The position numbers and the translations under genes are program-made. The notes below the pieces were generated by a model. The model saw only the letters and a list, made by a program, of their open reading frames with translations, ran no database searches and was not told the origin of the DNA. From Micromonospora terminaliae (GTDB lineage Bacteria > Actinomycetota > Actinomycetes > Mycobacteriales > Micromonosporaceae), in NCBI RefSeq assembly GCF_009671205.1, contig NZ_CP045309.1, positions 3,720,001 through 3,784,000 on the forward strand: 64,000 nucleotides of DNA. Direction: 5' to 3'. Numbering within the stretch: position 1 is the first letter of the stretch; each line of letters begins with the position of its first letter. This document shows, piece after piece, positions 52,196-61,614 of this stretch.

Positions 52196-53887
52196 GTGCC
52201 CGCCTCGACACCCAGCCAGCCACCGACGCAGCCCCTCGCGGCAGCGGCCCGCGTGGTCCTCCTCGCGCTGGTCGCCGCCCTGACCCTGTTCGCCACCCGC
52301 GACGCCACCCAGCTGTGGTGGATCGCCCTGCTCGGCGTCGCCGGGCTGCCCGCCGTGCTGGCTCCCCAGCACCGCCTGCTCGCCCCGATCAGCCGCTTCG
52401 CGGAGGTGGTGGTCCTCGGGCTGGCGGCCAGCCAGGTCGCCGCCGACACCCAGCTCACCGGGGTCACCGGCGGGCTGGGCGCCTCGGCGGTGCTGCCGTA
52501 CCTCGCCGTGCCGGTCACCGTGACCGCGCTGCGCCGGCGGTTCCGCGAGGGCGCGGCGCTGCTCGTGGTCGTGGCGGCCACGCTGCTGGTCAGCGCGGCC
52601 TTCACCGAGGTGGGCGGTGAGCCGCAGCTCGGCCAGCCCGGCTACCTGGCGGTCTGCGCGCAGTGGCTGATCCTGGCCGGCCTCGGCCTCTACACCGCCG
52701 GCATGCTCCAGCGGGTGCTGCGGGTCCGCGGCGAGGGCAAGCCCCAGCCGTACGCGGAGGCCACCCGGCTGCTCACCCAGCTGCGCACGGTCGCCCGCCA
52801 GCTCCCCGGCGCCACCCTGGACCCGGGCGGGATCTCCGAGCACCTGCTGGAGGAACTGCGGGTGGTGGCGAAGACCGACCGGGGCGCCGTGCTGTCCGCC
52901 AGCGGGGGCGGCCGGCTCGTGGTGCTCGCCCAGATCGGCGCGGACCGGGTGGACTGGGAGACGACGCTCGACGCGGACTCGGCCATCGCCGACGCCTGGG
53001 CCAGCCAGCAGCCGACCACGTCGGCCCGCTCGCAGGCCCGCTCCCGGGCTTCCGGCGAGGTCTCGGCGCTGATCGTGCCGCTGGTCGCCGGGGTGCGCAC
53101 GGTCGGCCTCGTGGTCGTCGAGGCGGACACCGCGCACGCGTACCCGCCGCCGGTGGTGTCCCGGGTGACCGCGCTGACCGGCCCGGCCGCGCTGCGCCTG
53201 GAGGCCGCGCTGCTCTTCGACGAGGTGCGCTCGCTGGCCACCAACGAGGAGCGGCAGCGGCTGGCCCGGGAGATCCACGACGGGGTCGCCCAGGAGCTGG
53301 TGATGGTCGGCTACGGCATCGACAACGCCCTGGCCACCGTGCACGACGACGCCGAGGAGACCGCCGACTCCCTGCGCACGCTCCGCCAGGAGGTCACCCG
53401 GGTCATCACCGAGCTGCGGCTGAGCCTGTTCGAGCTGCGCAGCGAGGTGGACCGGCACGGCGGGCTGGCAGCGGCCATCGCCGAGTACGCCCGCACCGTC
53501 GGCGCCTCCGGCGGGCTGCGGGTGCACCTGTCCCTGGACGAGTCCACCGCCCGCCTGCCCGCCGCCACCGAGGCCGAGTTGCTGCGCATCGCGCAGGAGG
53601 CGGTGACCAACGCGCGCAAGCACGCCGGGGCGTCGAACCTGTGGGTCACCTGTGAGGTGGATCCCCCGTACGCGCAGATCGAAGTGTCGGATGACGGTCA
53701 CGGCATCGGCGACCAGCGCCCCGACGGGCACTACGGTCTTGCGATCATGGCCGAGAGGGCGGAACGTATCCGGGGCCGGTTGGAGATCAGGCCGCGGCAA
53801 CCCAGCGGCACGACCGTGGCGGTGGTACTCGGCTCCTCGCCCCGGCGCGATAAGGTGCGCGGCAGCGCAGCAGCAGAAGGGGAGTAA
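52196..53887 (+). CDS. Membrane histidine kinase with GAF domain
   Basis: 563-residue NarL-type sensor kinase. Six or so N-terminal helices (residues 15-180), a GAF domain (about 205-350), the HisKA_3 dimerisation helix EERQRLAREIHDGVAQELVM with the phosphorylated His, and an HATPase with TNARKHAGASNLWVT (N box) and VSDDGHGIG (G box). The next gene, 7 nt downstream, encodes its LuxR response regulator. TACCAT about 7 nt before the GTG at 52196 suggests a leaderless mRNA although only 14 nt separate it from fadD15. Signal unknown; multi-TM sensor suggests a membrane lipid or hydrophobic cue. Confidence 0.92.
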   Translation: MPASTPSQPPTQPLAAAARVVLLALVAALTLFATRDATQLWWIALLGVAGLPAVLAPQHRLLAPISRFAEVVVLGLAASQVAADTQLTGVTGGLGASAVLPYLAVPVTVTALRRRFREGAALLVVVAATLLVSAAFTEVGGEPQLGQPGYLAVCAQWLILAGLGLYTAGMLQRVLRVRGEGKPQPYAEATRLLTQLRTVARQLPGATLDPGGISEHLLEELRVVAKTDRGAVLSASGGGRLVVLAQIGADRVDWETTLDADSAIADAWASQQPTTSARSQARSRASGEVSALIVPLVAGVRTVGLVVVEADTAHAYPPPVVSRVTALTGPAALRLEAALLFDEVRSLATNEERQRLAREIHDGVAQELVMVGYGIDNALATVHDDAEETADSLRTLRQEVTRVITELRLSLFELRSEVDRHGGLAAAIAEYARTVGASGGLRVHLSLDESTARLPAATEAELLRIAQEAVTNARKHAGASNLWVTCEVDPPYAQIEVSDDGHGIGDQRPDGHYGLAIMAERAERIRGRLEIRPRQPSGTTVAVVLGSSPRRDKVRGSAAAEGE

Positions 53888-53894
53888 CCCGAGG

Positions 53895-54563
53895 ATGACC
53901 ACCAGCCCGACACCGGCCACCCGGACCAAGGTTCTCCTTGTCGACGATCACGATCTGATCCGCAAGGGTCTGCGGCACGCCTTCGAGCGGGACCGGCAGT
54001 TCGAGGTCGTGGGCGAGGCCGCCACGGCCGCGGAGGGCGTGCGCCAGGCCGGCGCGCTCCAGCCGGACGTAGTGATCATGGACCTGCGGCTGCCCGACGG
54101 CAGCGGCCTGGAGGCCACCCGCGCCCTGCGCAAGTCCAGCGCGTCGATGGGCATCGTCGTGCTCACCATGTACGCGGGCGACGACCAGCTCTTCGGCGCC
54201 CTGGAGGCGGGGGCGAGCGCGTTCGTGCCGAAGACCGCCCCGGCCGACGAGGTGGTGGCCGCCGCCCGGCACGCCGCCTCCTCCCCCAGCGCCTTCACGG
54301 CGGCCGACCTGGCCGAGGCGATGAAGCGCCGGCTGGCCCCGTCCGGCCCGCAGCTCTCCCCCCGTGAGGGCCAGGTGCTGCGGCTGCTCGCCGACGGCAT
54401 GAGCGTCGCCGGCATCGCCAAGCAGCTGTTCGTCAGCGAGTCGACCGCCAAGACGCACATCTCGAAGCTCTACGAGAAGCTCGGCGCCGCCAACCGCGCC
54501 CAGGCGCTGATGACCGCGCTGCGGCTGGGGCTCCTGGAGGCCCCGGACGCGCCGAAGTTCTGA
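53895..54563 (+). CDS. LuxR-type response regulator
   Basis: 222-residue NarL/FixJ-type regulator. Receiver: VLLVDDHDLIRKGLRHAF, phospho-Asp in VVIMDLRLPDGSG, Lys in AFVPKTAPADEV. C-terminal LuxR helix-turn-helix: LSPREGQVLRLLADGMSVAG, IAKQLFVSESTAKTHISKLY. Partner of the kinase just upstream. A ribosome-binding GAGG lies directly before the ATG at 53895 with GGGGAG further up. Followed by a terminator hairpin. Confidence 0.94.
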   Translation: MTTSPTPATRTKVLLVDDHDLIRKGLRHAFERDRQFEVVGEAATAAEGVRQAGALQPDVVIMDLRLPDGSGLEATRALRKSSASMGIVVLTMYAGDDQLFGALEAGASAFVPKTAPADEVVAAARHAASSPSAFTAADLAEAMKRRLAPSGPQLSPREGQVLRLLADGMSVAGIAKQLFVSESTAKTHISKLYEKLGAANRAQALMTALRLGLLEAPDAPKF

Positions 54564-54583
54564 CGGCGTCCCGCAGGCTCGAC

Positions 54584-54627
54584 GCCGGAGAGGCCCCGTC
54601 CGCACGCCGGACGCGGGCCTCTCCGGC
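54584..54627 (+). terminator. Terminator after the response regulator
   Basis: 12-bp stem (54584-54595 and 54616-54627) enclosing a second smaller CCGTCCG/CGGACG stem, 20 nt after the stop codon. Followed by ATTCC rather than a T-run. Confidence 0.82.
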
Positions 54628-54773
54628 ATTCCGGGCACCCGCTGACCGCGTACGGTAAGGGGCCGGACGCGGAGCGACGGCGGTCTTTGCACCGCGACGG
54701 CGGGCGGGCAGAATACCCGGGTGATCCGCGCGGCGGTGACCCCCGCGCGCCGCCGACACAAAGGGGCAAGCGC

Positions 54774-55586
54774 ATGCAGCGGCCGGACTGGGCACCCGAG
54801 ACCATCGACATCGAGCGCCCCAGCGTGGCCCGCATGTACGACTACTACCTCGGCGGTTCGCACAACTTCGCGGCCGACCGGGCCGCCGCCCGGGCCATGG
54901 TGGAGGCCGTCCCGGAGGCCCCGCTGATGGCCCAGGCCAACCGGGCCTTCCTCCGTCGGGCGGTCCAGTTCCTGGCCGAATCCGGGGTCCGCCAGTTCCT
55001 CGACATCGGCTCCGGCATCCCGACCGTGGGCAACGTGCACGAGATCGCCCAGCGGATCGACCCGGAGTCCCGGGTGGTCTACGTCGACGTCGACCCGGTC
55101 GCCGTGGCACACAGCCGGGAGATCCTGGCCGGCAACGACCGGACCGCCGTGGTGCAGGAGGACCTGCGCCGGCCGGAGGCGATCCTCCGCCATCCCGACG
55201 TGCTCCGGCTGCTGGACTTCGCCCAGCCCGTCGCCGTGATGATCGTGGCCGTGCTGCACTTCATCCCCGACGCGGACCGCCCGGAGGACTGCCTGCGGAC
55301 GCTGCGCAAGGCACTGGCCCCCGGCAGCCACCTGGTCATGTCGCAGGCCAGCGACGACGGCCGGGCCGGCACCGGCGAGCGGGCCGAGGCCGAGCGGGTC
55401 TACCGGCGTACCGACAACCAGCTCTTCATCCGCAGCCGGGCCGAGCTGACCGCGCTGTTCGACGGCTTCGAGCTGGTCGACCCGGGCGTGGTCTGGGTGC
55501 CGCAGTGGCGGCCGGACACCCCGGAGCAGGCGGAGAACGCCGAGCAGGCGGTCTTCATGGGTGGCGTCGGGCGGCTCGGTGGGTGA
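54774..55586 (+). CDS. SAM-dependent methyltransferase, SAV2177/DUF574 family
   Basis: 270-residue methyltransferase-like protein of the large actinobacterial DUF574 group. The family start PSVARMYDYYLGGSHNFAAD is clear, followed by QFLDIGSGIPTVGNVHEIAQ (SAM-binding loop), VVYVDVDPVAVAHSREIL, and PVAVMIVAVLHFIPD. Substrate unknown; these proteins are numerous in streptomycetes and may be small-molecule methyltransferases. ATG at 54774 with AAAGGGG about 8 nt upstream. The next gene overlaps its end. Confidence 0.9.
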   Translation: MQRPDWAPETIDIERPSVARMYDYYLGGSHNFAADRAAARAMVEAVPEAPLMAQANRAFLRRAVQFLAESGVRQFLDIGSGIPTVGNVHEIAQRIDPESRVVYVDVDPVAVAHSREILAGNDRTAVVQEDLRRPEAILRHPDVLRLLDFAQPVAVMIVAVLHFIPDADRPEDCLRTLRKALAPGSHLVMSQASDDGRAGTGERAEAERVYRRTDNQLFIRSRAELTALFDGFELVDPGVVWVPQWRPDTPEQAENAEQAVFMGGVGRLGG

Positions 55587-57363
55587 CGAGCGGGCCCTCG
55601 CCACCACCCGCTCCCGTCCCGGCGCGTTCGCCCGGGCCTGGGCCAAGGCGGTCTCCGGGACCAGCTACCTGCCGATGACCCAGGCCCAGCTGGAGGCCCT
55701 GCTCCAGCGCCTCACCGAGCGGCTCGCGCTGGCGCTGCGGGCCGACCCGTTCGACCTGCGGATCGGCCAGCAGGTCGGCGCTGAGCTGGTGCAGTCGCAC
55801 ATCGCCTCCGCCGAGGGGCTCGGCCGCACCATCGAGGTCATCCAGCTGCGCCTCGTACGGGATCTCGACCTGGCCGTCGACGACGTCGAGGACCGGATGG
55901 CCCGGCTGCTGGCCACGGTCGCCACCGGCTACGCCCGCGCGCTGCGCGACCGCACGCTCGACGAGCAGGAGGCCATCCGGCGGGCCGCCATGATGGCCCG
56001 GGCGCAGGCCGAACAGGCCCTGCGGGACAGCGAGGCCCGGTTCCGGCACCAGGCCACCCACGACCCGCTGACCGCCCTGCCCAACCGCACGTTGTTCACC
56101 GAGCGGCTCACCGCCGCCATCACGGCGCCCGGGCGGGGCGCGGACCGGATCGGGGTCTGCTTCCTCGACCTGGACCGGTTCAAAGTGGTCAACGACTCCC
56201 TCGGTCACCAGATCGGCGACTCGCTGCTGGTGTCGGTGGCGCGGCGGCTGCGGCGGGCGCTGGGCGAGCACCTGGTGGCCCGGCTGGGCGGCGACGAGTT
56301 CGTCATCCTGGTCGAGCGCGCCGGCTGCACCGAGGACGTCGTGAAGGTGGCCGAGGCGGCCCTGGCCGCGGTGAGCGAGCCGGTGCTGGTCGACGGGCAC
56401 GAGCTGACCGTGTCGGCGAGCATCGGCATCGTGGAGCGGCAGGTGGCCGACACCTCGCCGCTGGAGCTGATGCGGGCGGCGGACAGCACCCTGCACTGGG
56501 CCAAGGCGGCCGGCGGGGCCCGCTGGTCGCTGTTCGACGCCGACCGCAACCGCCGGGAGCTGGCCCGCTACGCCCTCTCCGCCGCCATCCCCGCGGCGCT
56601 CGACCGGGGCGAGTTCTACCTCGACTACCAGCCGCTCACCGGGCTGCGCGACGGCCGGGTGGTCGGCATGGAGGCGCTGGTGCGCTGGCGCCACCCCGAG
56701 CTGGGCGTGCTCCGCCCGGACAGCTTCATCCCGCTGGCCGAGGAGACCGGCCTGATCGTCCGCCTCGGCAGCTGGGTGCTGGCGGAGGCCTGCCGCGAGG
56801 CGTGCACCTGGGCGGCCGGGCCGGGCGGCGCGCCGTTCGTGAGCGTCAACCTCGCCGTACGCCAGCTGCACCGGCCCGAGCTCGTGCAGGAGGTGCAGGG
56901 GGTGCTGGGGCGCACCGGCCTGCCCGCCGAACGGCTGCAGCTGGAGATCACCGAGAGCACCATGATGAGCACCGTGGCGGAGCCGGTCCGCGCCCTGCGG
57001 GTGCTGGCCGACCTCGGCGTCCGGGTGGCGATCGACGACTTCGGCACCGGCTACTGCAACCTCGCGTACCTGCGGGACCTGCCGGTGAGCGAGCTGAAGG
57101 TGGCCGGCGAGTTCGTGGCCGGGCTGCGCGCCCCGGCCGACGACCCGGGTAGCCGCACCGACGAGCGGATCCTCGCCTCGCTGGTCTCGCTGGCGCACGC
57201 CCTCGGCCTGACCGTCACCGCCGAGGGGGTGGAGACGGCCGACCAGGCGGACCGGCTGCGCGCGATCGGCTGCGACGCCGCGCAGGGCTGGCACTTCGGG
57301 CGCCCCGGGCCGGCGGGGCCGCACCTGGACCGCTCCCCCGCCCTCCCCGACACCGCCTCCTGA
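55561..57363 (+). CDS. Bifunctional GGDEF-EAL cyclic-di-GMP protein
   Basis: 600-residue cytoplasmic protein. N-terminal helical region (1-150) with a coiled segment (AQAEQALRDSEARFRHQATH). GGDEF domain with intact RLGGDEFVIL and FLDLDRFKVVNDSLGH, so cyclase activity is possible. EAL domain with EALVRW, NLAVRQL, LEITEST, IDDFGTGYCNL, ELKVAGEFV and TAEGVET; all residues needed for c-di-GMP hydrolysis appear present. No membrane span or PAS domain seen. GTG at 55561 overlaps the methyltransferase by 26 nt; a GTG at 55579 would overlap by 8 nt. Neither has a good ribosome-binding site, so coupling is likely. Confidence 0.92.
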   Translation: MASGGSVGDERALATTRSRPGAFARAWAKAVSGTSYLPMTQAQLEALLQRLTERLALALRADPFDLRIGQQVGAELVQSHIASAEGLGRTIEVIQLRLVRDLDLAVDDVEDRMARLLATVATGYARALRDRTLDEQEAIRRAAMMARAQAEQALRDSEARFRHQATHDPLTALPNRTLFTERLTAAITAPGRGADRIGVCFLDLDRFKVVNDSLGHQIGDSLLVSVARRLRRALGEHLVARLGGDEFVILVERAGCTEDVVKVAEAALAAVSEPVLVDGHELTVSASIGIVERQVADTSPLELMRAADSTLHWAKAAGGARWSLFDADRNRRELARYALSAAIPAALDRGEFYLDYQPLTGLRDGRVVGMEALVRWRHPELGVLRPDSFIPLAEETGLIVRLGSWVLAEACREACTWAAGPGGAPFVSVNLAVRQLHRPELVQEVQGVLGRTGLPAERLQLEITESTMMSTVAEPVRALRVLADLGVRVAIDDFGTGYCNLAYLRDLPVSELKVAGEFVAGLRAPADDPGSRTDERILASLVSLAHALGLTVTAEGVETADQADRLRAIGCDAAQGWHFGRPGPAGPHLDRSPALPDTAS

Positions 57364-57369
57364 GCCGGG

Positions 57370-58044
57370 TCAGGCGGGGGTGCGCGGCCGGCGGCCGTCC
57401 TCCCCGTGCAGGTAGGCCAGCACGGCCAGCACCCGCCGGTTGTCGTCGCCGGAGGGCGGCATCCGCAGCTTGCTGAAGATGTTGTTGATGTGCTTGTTGA
57501 CCGCCTTCTCGGTGACGAAGAGCCGGGCCGCCACCGCCGCGTTGGACCGGCCCTCGGCCATCAGGCCCAGCACCTCCCGCTCGCGGGCGGTCAGCTCGTC
57601 GAGCGGCCCCGCCCCGGACCGGCTGGCGAGCAGCTGGGCGACCACCTCCGGGTCCATGACGGTGCCGCCGCCCGCCACCCGGCGTACCGCGTCGACGAAC
57701 TGGTCCACGTGGGACACCCGGTCCTTGAGCAGGTAGCCCACCCCACCGGCCCGGTCGGAGAGCAGCTCCCGGGCGTAGAGCTGCTCGACGTGCTGGGACA
57801 GCACGAGGACCGGCAGGCCGGGGATCTCGGCGCGGGCCCGGATGGCGGCCTGCATCCCCTCGTCGGTGAAGGTCGGTGGCAGCCGGACGTCGAGCACCGC
57901 GACGTCCGGGCGGTGCGCGATCAGCGCGGGCAGCACCGACGGTCCGTTGTCGACGGCCGCGACCACCTGGCAGCCGAACGCCTCCAGGATGCGGATCAGC
58001 CCGTCCCGGAGGAGGGCGAGATCCTCGGCGATGACAACTCGCAC
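57370..58044 (-). CDS. LuxR-type response regulator (partner of the MMPL-linked kinase)
   Basis: 224-residue NarL-type regulator. Receiver: VVIAEDLALLRDGLIRIL, Asp in VAVLDVRLPPTFTDEG, Lys in GYLLKDRVSHVDQF. LuxR domain: LTAREREVLGLMAEGRSNAA, VAARLFVTEKAVNKHINNIF. GTG at 58044; the gene overlaps its kinase by 49 nt, so the pair is translated together. Resembles LnrK/LiaR-like regulators that switch on efflux systems; the divergent MMPL gene is a likely target. Confidence 0.93.
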   Translation of the reverse strand: MRVVIAEDLALLRDGLIRILEAFGCQVVAAVDNGPSVLPALIAHRPDVAVLDVRLPPTFTDEGMQAAIRARAEIPGLPVLVLSQHVEQLYARELLSDRAGGVGYLLKDRVSHVDQFVDAVRRVAGGGTVMDPEVVAQLLASRSGAGPLDELTAREREVLGLMAEGRSNAAVAARLFVTEKAVNKHINNIFSKLRMPPSGDDNRRVLAVLAYLHGEDGRRPRTPA

Positions 58045-59291
58045 GGCAGCTCCATGGTGATGACGGTCGGCCCACCGGCCGGACTGGTCACCACCATCGT
58101 CCCATCGAACGCGGCCAGCCGGCGTCCCATCCCCGCCAGTCCGCTGCCCGCCGGGTCGGCTCCGCCCCGCCCGTCGTCACCGACCACGATGGTCAGCCGC
58201 CCGTCGGCGTGGCCGAGCTCGACCCAGGCCCGGGACGCCCCGCTGTGCTTGCTGACGTTCGCCAGCCCCTCGGCCACCGCGAAGTACGCGGCGGACTCCA
58301 CGGGCGCGGCCGGGCGGCCCGGCAGGTCGACGGTCACCGCCACCGGCAGCGGCACGGCCAGCGCCAGCGCGCGTACGGCGCCCGCCAGGCCGCGCTCGGC
58401 GAGCACCGGCGGGTGGATACCGCGTACCAGTCCGCGCAGCTCGGCCAGGGCCTGCCCGCTGGTCTCCCGCGCCTCGGCGAGCAGCCGCCGCACGGCCTCC
58501 GGGTCGTCCCCCACGAGCTGCTCGGCCAGGCCGATGCTCATGCTCAGCGCGACGATCCGGGCCTGGGCCCCGTCGTGCAGGTCCCGCTCGATCCGCCGCA
58601 GCTCGGCGGCCTGCGCGTCCACCGTGTCGGCCCGGGTGACGGTGAGCTGGCGGACCCGCAGCGCCAGCTCGGCCGTGCGGGTCGGCGGCAGGAAGAACCG
58701 GGCGAAGGCCAGGTGCAGCCAGACCAGCCAGCGTCCGGCGGCCAGCCCGCCGGCCAGGAACAGCGCCCCCAGCGGGAAGCAGAGCAGCGCCTCGGCGAGG
58801 TTGTCGATCGGCCAGAACGGGCCGTAGCCGAAGCCGACGGTCAGGTGCAGCACCAGCGGAAGCCCGAGCAGCCCCTCCAGGCCGTACAGCGGCAGGGCGA
58901 AGGCGGCCAGGCAGACCGCGCCGGTGACCGCGCCGGGCAGCAGCCACGACAGGTCGCGCCAGGTGGCCGGGTCGCTCACCACCCAGCGGAACCGCCGCCA
59001 GGTGCCGAACTGCGCCCCCGCCGGCGCCGGCAGGTAGGGCGTGGCCATCTCGACCCCGCCCCAGCGGGCCAGCCGGCGGTGCAGCCCGGCGCAGTACCGG
59101 ACCAGCGCGGTGGCCACCGGGAACAGCGCGAACCCCACGCCGAACACCGGGATCAGCAGCAGCGACACCAGCGACAGCACGAAGAGCGCGACGTGCGTGG
59201 TCAATGACAGCAGGGCGATCAGCAGCCCCTGCGCCGCGGTGACCGCGCCGGGCCGGATCCAGGTGCGGAGCAGTCCGCGTACGCCGTCCAC
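57996..59291 (-). CDS. Membrane histidine kinase (NarL type) divergent to MMPL transporter
   Basis: 431-residue sensor kinase. Four or more helices in the first 210 residues (AQGLLIALLSLTTHVALFVL and others) with little extracellular sequence, then HisKA_3 (ELRRIERDLHDGAQARIVAL, phospho-His) and HATPase (AEGLANVSKHSGASRAWVEL, VGDDGRGGADPAGSGLAGMG). Such intramembrane-sensing kinases commonly detect membrane-active compounds. GTG at 59291 without a ribosome-binding site; alternatives are possible. Divergent from the MMPL gene, with 151 nt between. Confidence 0.9.
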   Translation of the reverse strand: MDGVRGLLRTWIRPGAVTAAQGLLIALLSLTTHVALFVLSLVSLLLIPVFGVGFALFPVATALVRYCAGLHRRLARWGGVEMATPYLPAPAGAQFGTWRRFRWVVSDPATWRDLSWLLPGAVTGAVCLAAFALPLYGLEGLLGLPLVLHLTVGFGYGPFWPIDNLAEALLCFPLGALFLAGGLAAGRWLVWLHLAFARFFLPPTRTAELALRVRQLTVTRADTVDAQAAELRRIERDLHDGAQARIVALSMSIGLAEQLVGDDPEAVRRLLAEARETSGQALAELRGLVRGIHPPVLAERGLAGAVRALALAVPLPVAVTVDLPGRPAAPVESAAYFAVAEGLANVSKHSGASRAWVELGHADGRLTIVVGDDGRGGADPAGSGLAGMGRRLAAFDGTMVVTSPAGGPTVITMELPCELSSPRISPSSGTG

Positions 59292-59442
59292 GGGCCCATT
59301 CTGCGGCACCGGCCGCCACCGATCGGTGGTGCTGGCACCACCCCGGCCGGCGCGCTGGCACCCCTGACCCGCGCGCCACCGGGCCGAAGGATCGGAGGCG
59401 GGGTCACCGACCCCGCAACCGTGACGACGAAAGGGAACTCGG

Positions 59443-61551
59443 ATGTCCCCGCAACGCCTGGCCGGCCTGCCCGCCGGTCGCCGCGGCAAGTACGCGGTCC
59501 TCCTCCTCTGGCTGGCGCTGCTCGTGGCGGCCGGCCCGCTCGCCCTGAAGCTCGGCGAGGTACAGGACAACTCGACGCTCGGCGCGCTACCGGCCGGCGC
59601 CGAGAGCAGCCGGGTCGTGCAGCGGGCCGAGGCGGCCTTCCCCGGGTCGCGGCACCCGCTCGCGATCGCCGTCTACGTCCGCGACAGCGGCCTCACCTCG
59701 GCCGACCGGGCCCGGGTCGAGGCCGACCGGGTCGCCTTCGCCCGGTACGCCGACGGCGGCGCGGTGTCCCCGCCGGTGGCCTCCGCCGACGGCCGGGCGC
59801 TGCTGCTGTCCCTGCCGGTCAGCCTCGACGAGGAGCGGCGCGCCGAGGCGGTCGACGGGCTCAAGGACCGGCTGGCCAACGGCCCGCCACCAGGCCTGCG
59901 GACCGCGCTGACCGGCGACGCGGCCGCCGAGCACGACGTCTTCGACGCGTTCGCCGGGATGGACGGCGCGCTGCTGCTGGCCACCGCGCTCACCGTCGCC
60001 CTGCTCCTGCTGATCACCTACCGCAGCCCGGTGCTGTGGCTGATCCCGCTGGTCGCGGTGGCCGTCGCGAACCAGCTCGCCGGGGCGGTGGTCTACCTGC
60101 TGGCCCGGCACGCCGGGCTGGCCGTCGACTTCCAGAGCCAGACCATCCTCACCGTGCTCGTCTTCGGCGTCGGCGTGGACTACGCCCTGCTGCTGATCGC
60201 CCGCTACCGCGAGGAGCTGCGGCGGCACGCCGACCGGCACGCCGCCATGGCGGCCGCGCTGCGCCGCTCGGCCGGCGCGGTGTGCGCCTCGGCAGCGACC
60301 GTCGCCATCGGACTGCTCTGCCTGCTCGCGGCCGACCTGCCGGCCACCCGCGGCCTGGGCCCGGTCGGCGCGGTCGGCATCGCCGCGGCGCTGCTCGCCA
60401 TGACCACCCTGCTGCCCGCGGTGCTGGTGCTGTGCGGCCGGTGGCTGTTCTGGCCGTTCGTGCCCCGGTACGCCCCCGGCGCCGACACCCGTGACCAGAC
60501 CGCCGACCACGGGCTGTGGCGCCGGATCTCCGGTCTGGTCGCCGGCCGGCCGCGGGCGGTCTGGCTCGGCACGGCCGCCGCGCTGGCCGCGCTGACCCTG
60601 GGCATCGGCAACCTCGGCCTGGGCCTGCCCGACGACGAGGCGTTCACCACCGAGGTCGGCTCGGTCACCGGGCAGCGGCTGATCGCGGCCCACTACCCGG
60701 GTGGCTCGGCTGCGCCCGCCGAGATCCTGGCCGCCGCCGGGACGGCCGACCGCGTGGTGGCCGCCGCCCGCGCCGTGCCGGGCGTCGCCGAGGTGGGCGC
60801 GCCGGAACGCTCGGCGGACGGCCGCTGGGTACGGGTGCCGGCCGTGCTCGCCGCCGCGCCGGACAGCGACGCCGCCCGGGACACCGTGACCCGGCTGCGG
60901 ACCGCCGTGCACGCGGTGCCCGACGCGCACGCCCTCGTGGGCGGGCGGACCGCCACGGTGCTGGACGAGGAGCGCACGGTGAACCGGGACAACCGGGTGG
61001 TCATCCCGCTGGTGCTCGCGGTCGTCCTGGTCATCCTGGTGCTGCTGCTCCGGTCGCTGGTCGCGCCGCTGCTGCTGATGGTCAGCGTGGTGCTGTCGTA
61101 CGCGGCCGCCATGGGGGCCGCCGGGCTGCTGCTGGACGCGCTGGGCCACCCCCACCTGTTCGTCGGGGTCCCGCTGCAGGCGTTCCTGTTCCTGGTGGCG
61201 CTCGGTGTGGACTACACGATCTTCCTGATGACCCGGGCCCGCGAGGAGGTCGCCCGGATCGGGCACCGACCCGGCGTGCTGCGCGCGCTGACCGTCACCG
61301 GCGGGGTGATCACCAGCGCCGGCGTGGTGCTGGCCGCCACCTTCGGCGCGTTGCTGGTGCTGCCGCTGGTGCCGTCGGTGCAGATGGGCGTCATCGTGGC
61401 GGTCGGCATCCTGCTCGACACCCTGCTGGTGCGCAGCCTGCTGATCCCGGCGCTGACCCTGGACCTCGGCGCGCGCACCTGGTGGCCGGGGCGGCTGTCC
61501 CGCCGGTCGCGGCGGCCGGTCCCGCCGGAGCCGGCGCTGGTCCGCACCTGA
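59443..61551 (+). CDS. MMPL family RND transporter
   Basis: 702-residue transporter with 12 predicted helices in the 1+5, 1+5 RND arrangement. N-terminal helix YAVLLLWLALLVAAGPLAL, first periplasmic loop (EVQDNSTLGALPAGAES), helix bundle with VFGVGVDYALLLIARYREEL, second half with VALGVDYTIFLMTRAREEV: the GVDY motifs carry the proton-relay Asp and Tyr. Exports lipids or hydrophobic drugs by proton antiport. ATG at 59443 with AAAGGG about 8 nt upstream. Likely controlled by the divergent kinase/regulator pair. Confidence 0.93.
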   Translation: MSPQRLAGLPAGRRGKYAVLLLWLALLVAAGPLALKLGEVQDNSTLGALPAGAESSRVVQRAEAAFPGSRHPLAIAVYVRDSGLTSADRARVEADRVAFARYADGGAVSPPVASADGRALLLSLPVSLDEERRAEAVDGLKDRLANGPPPGLRTALTGDAAAEHDVFDAFAGMDGALLLATALTVALLLLITYRSPVLWLIPLVAVAVANQLAGAVVYLLARHAGLAVDFQSQTILTVLVFGVGVDYALLLIARYREELRRHADRHAAMAAALRRSAGAVCASAATVAIGLLCLLAADLPATRGLGPVGAVGIAAALLAMTTLLPAVLVLCGRWLFWPFVPRYAPGADTRDQTADHGLWRRISGLVAGRPRAVWLGTAAALAALTLGIGNLGLGLPDDEAFTTEVGSVTGQRLIAAHYPGGSAAPAEILAAAGTADRVVAAARAVPGVAEVGAPERSADGRWVRVPAVLAAAPDSDAARDTVTRLRTAVHAVPDAHALVGGRTATVLDEERTVNRDNRVVIPLVLAVVLVILVLLLRSLVAPLLLMVSVVLSYAAAMGAAGLLLDALGHPHLFVGVPLQAFLFLVALGVDYTIFLMTRAREEVARIGHRPGVLRALTVTGGVITSAGVVLAATFGALLVLPLVPSVQMGVIVAVGILLDTLLVRSLLIPALTLDLGARTWWPGRLSRRSRRPVPPEPALVRT

Positions 61552-61566
61552 CCGGTTCGTGTTCGC

Positions 61567-61595
61567 GACCCCGGCCCGGCTACCGGGCCGGGGTC
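61567..61595. terminator. Bidirectional terminator between MMPL and mannosyltransferase genes
   Basis: Perfect 13-bp stem (61567-61579 and 61583-61595) with a 3-nt CTA loop, between convergent stop codons. Confidence 0.9.
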
Positions 61596-61614
61596 AGCCA
61601 CGAGCAGGGGGGGG

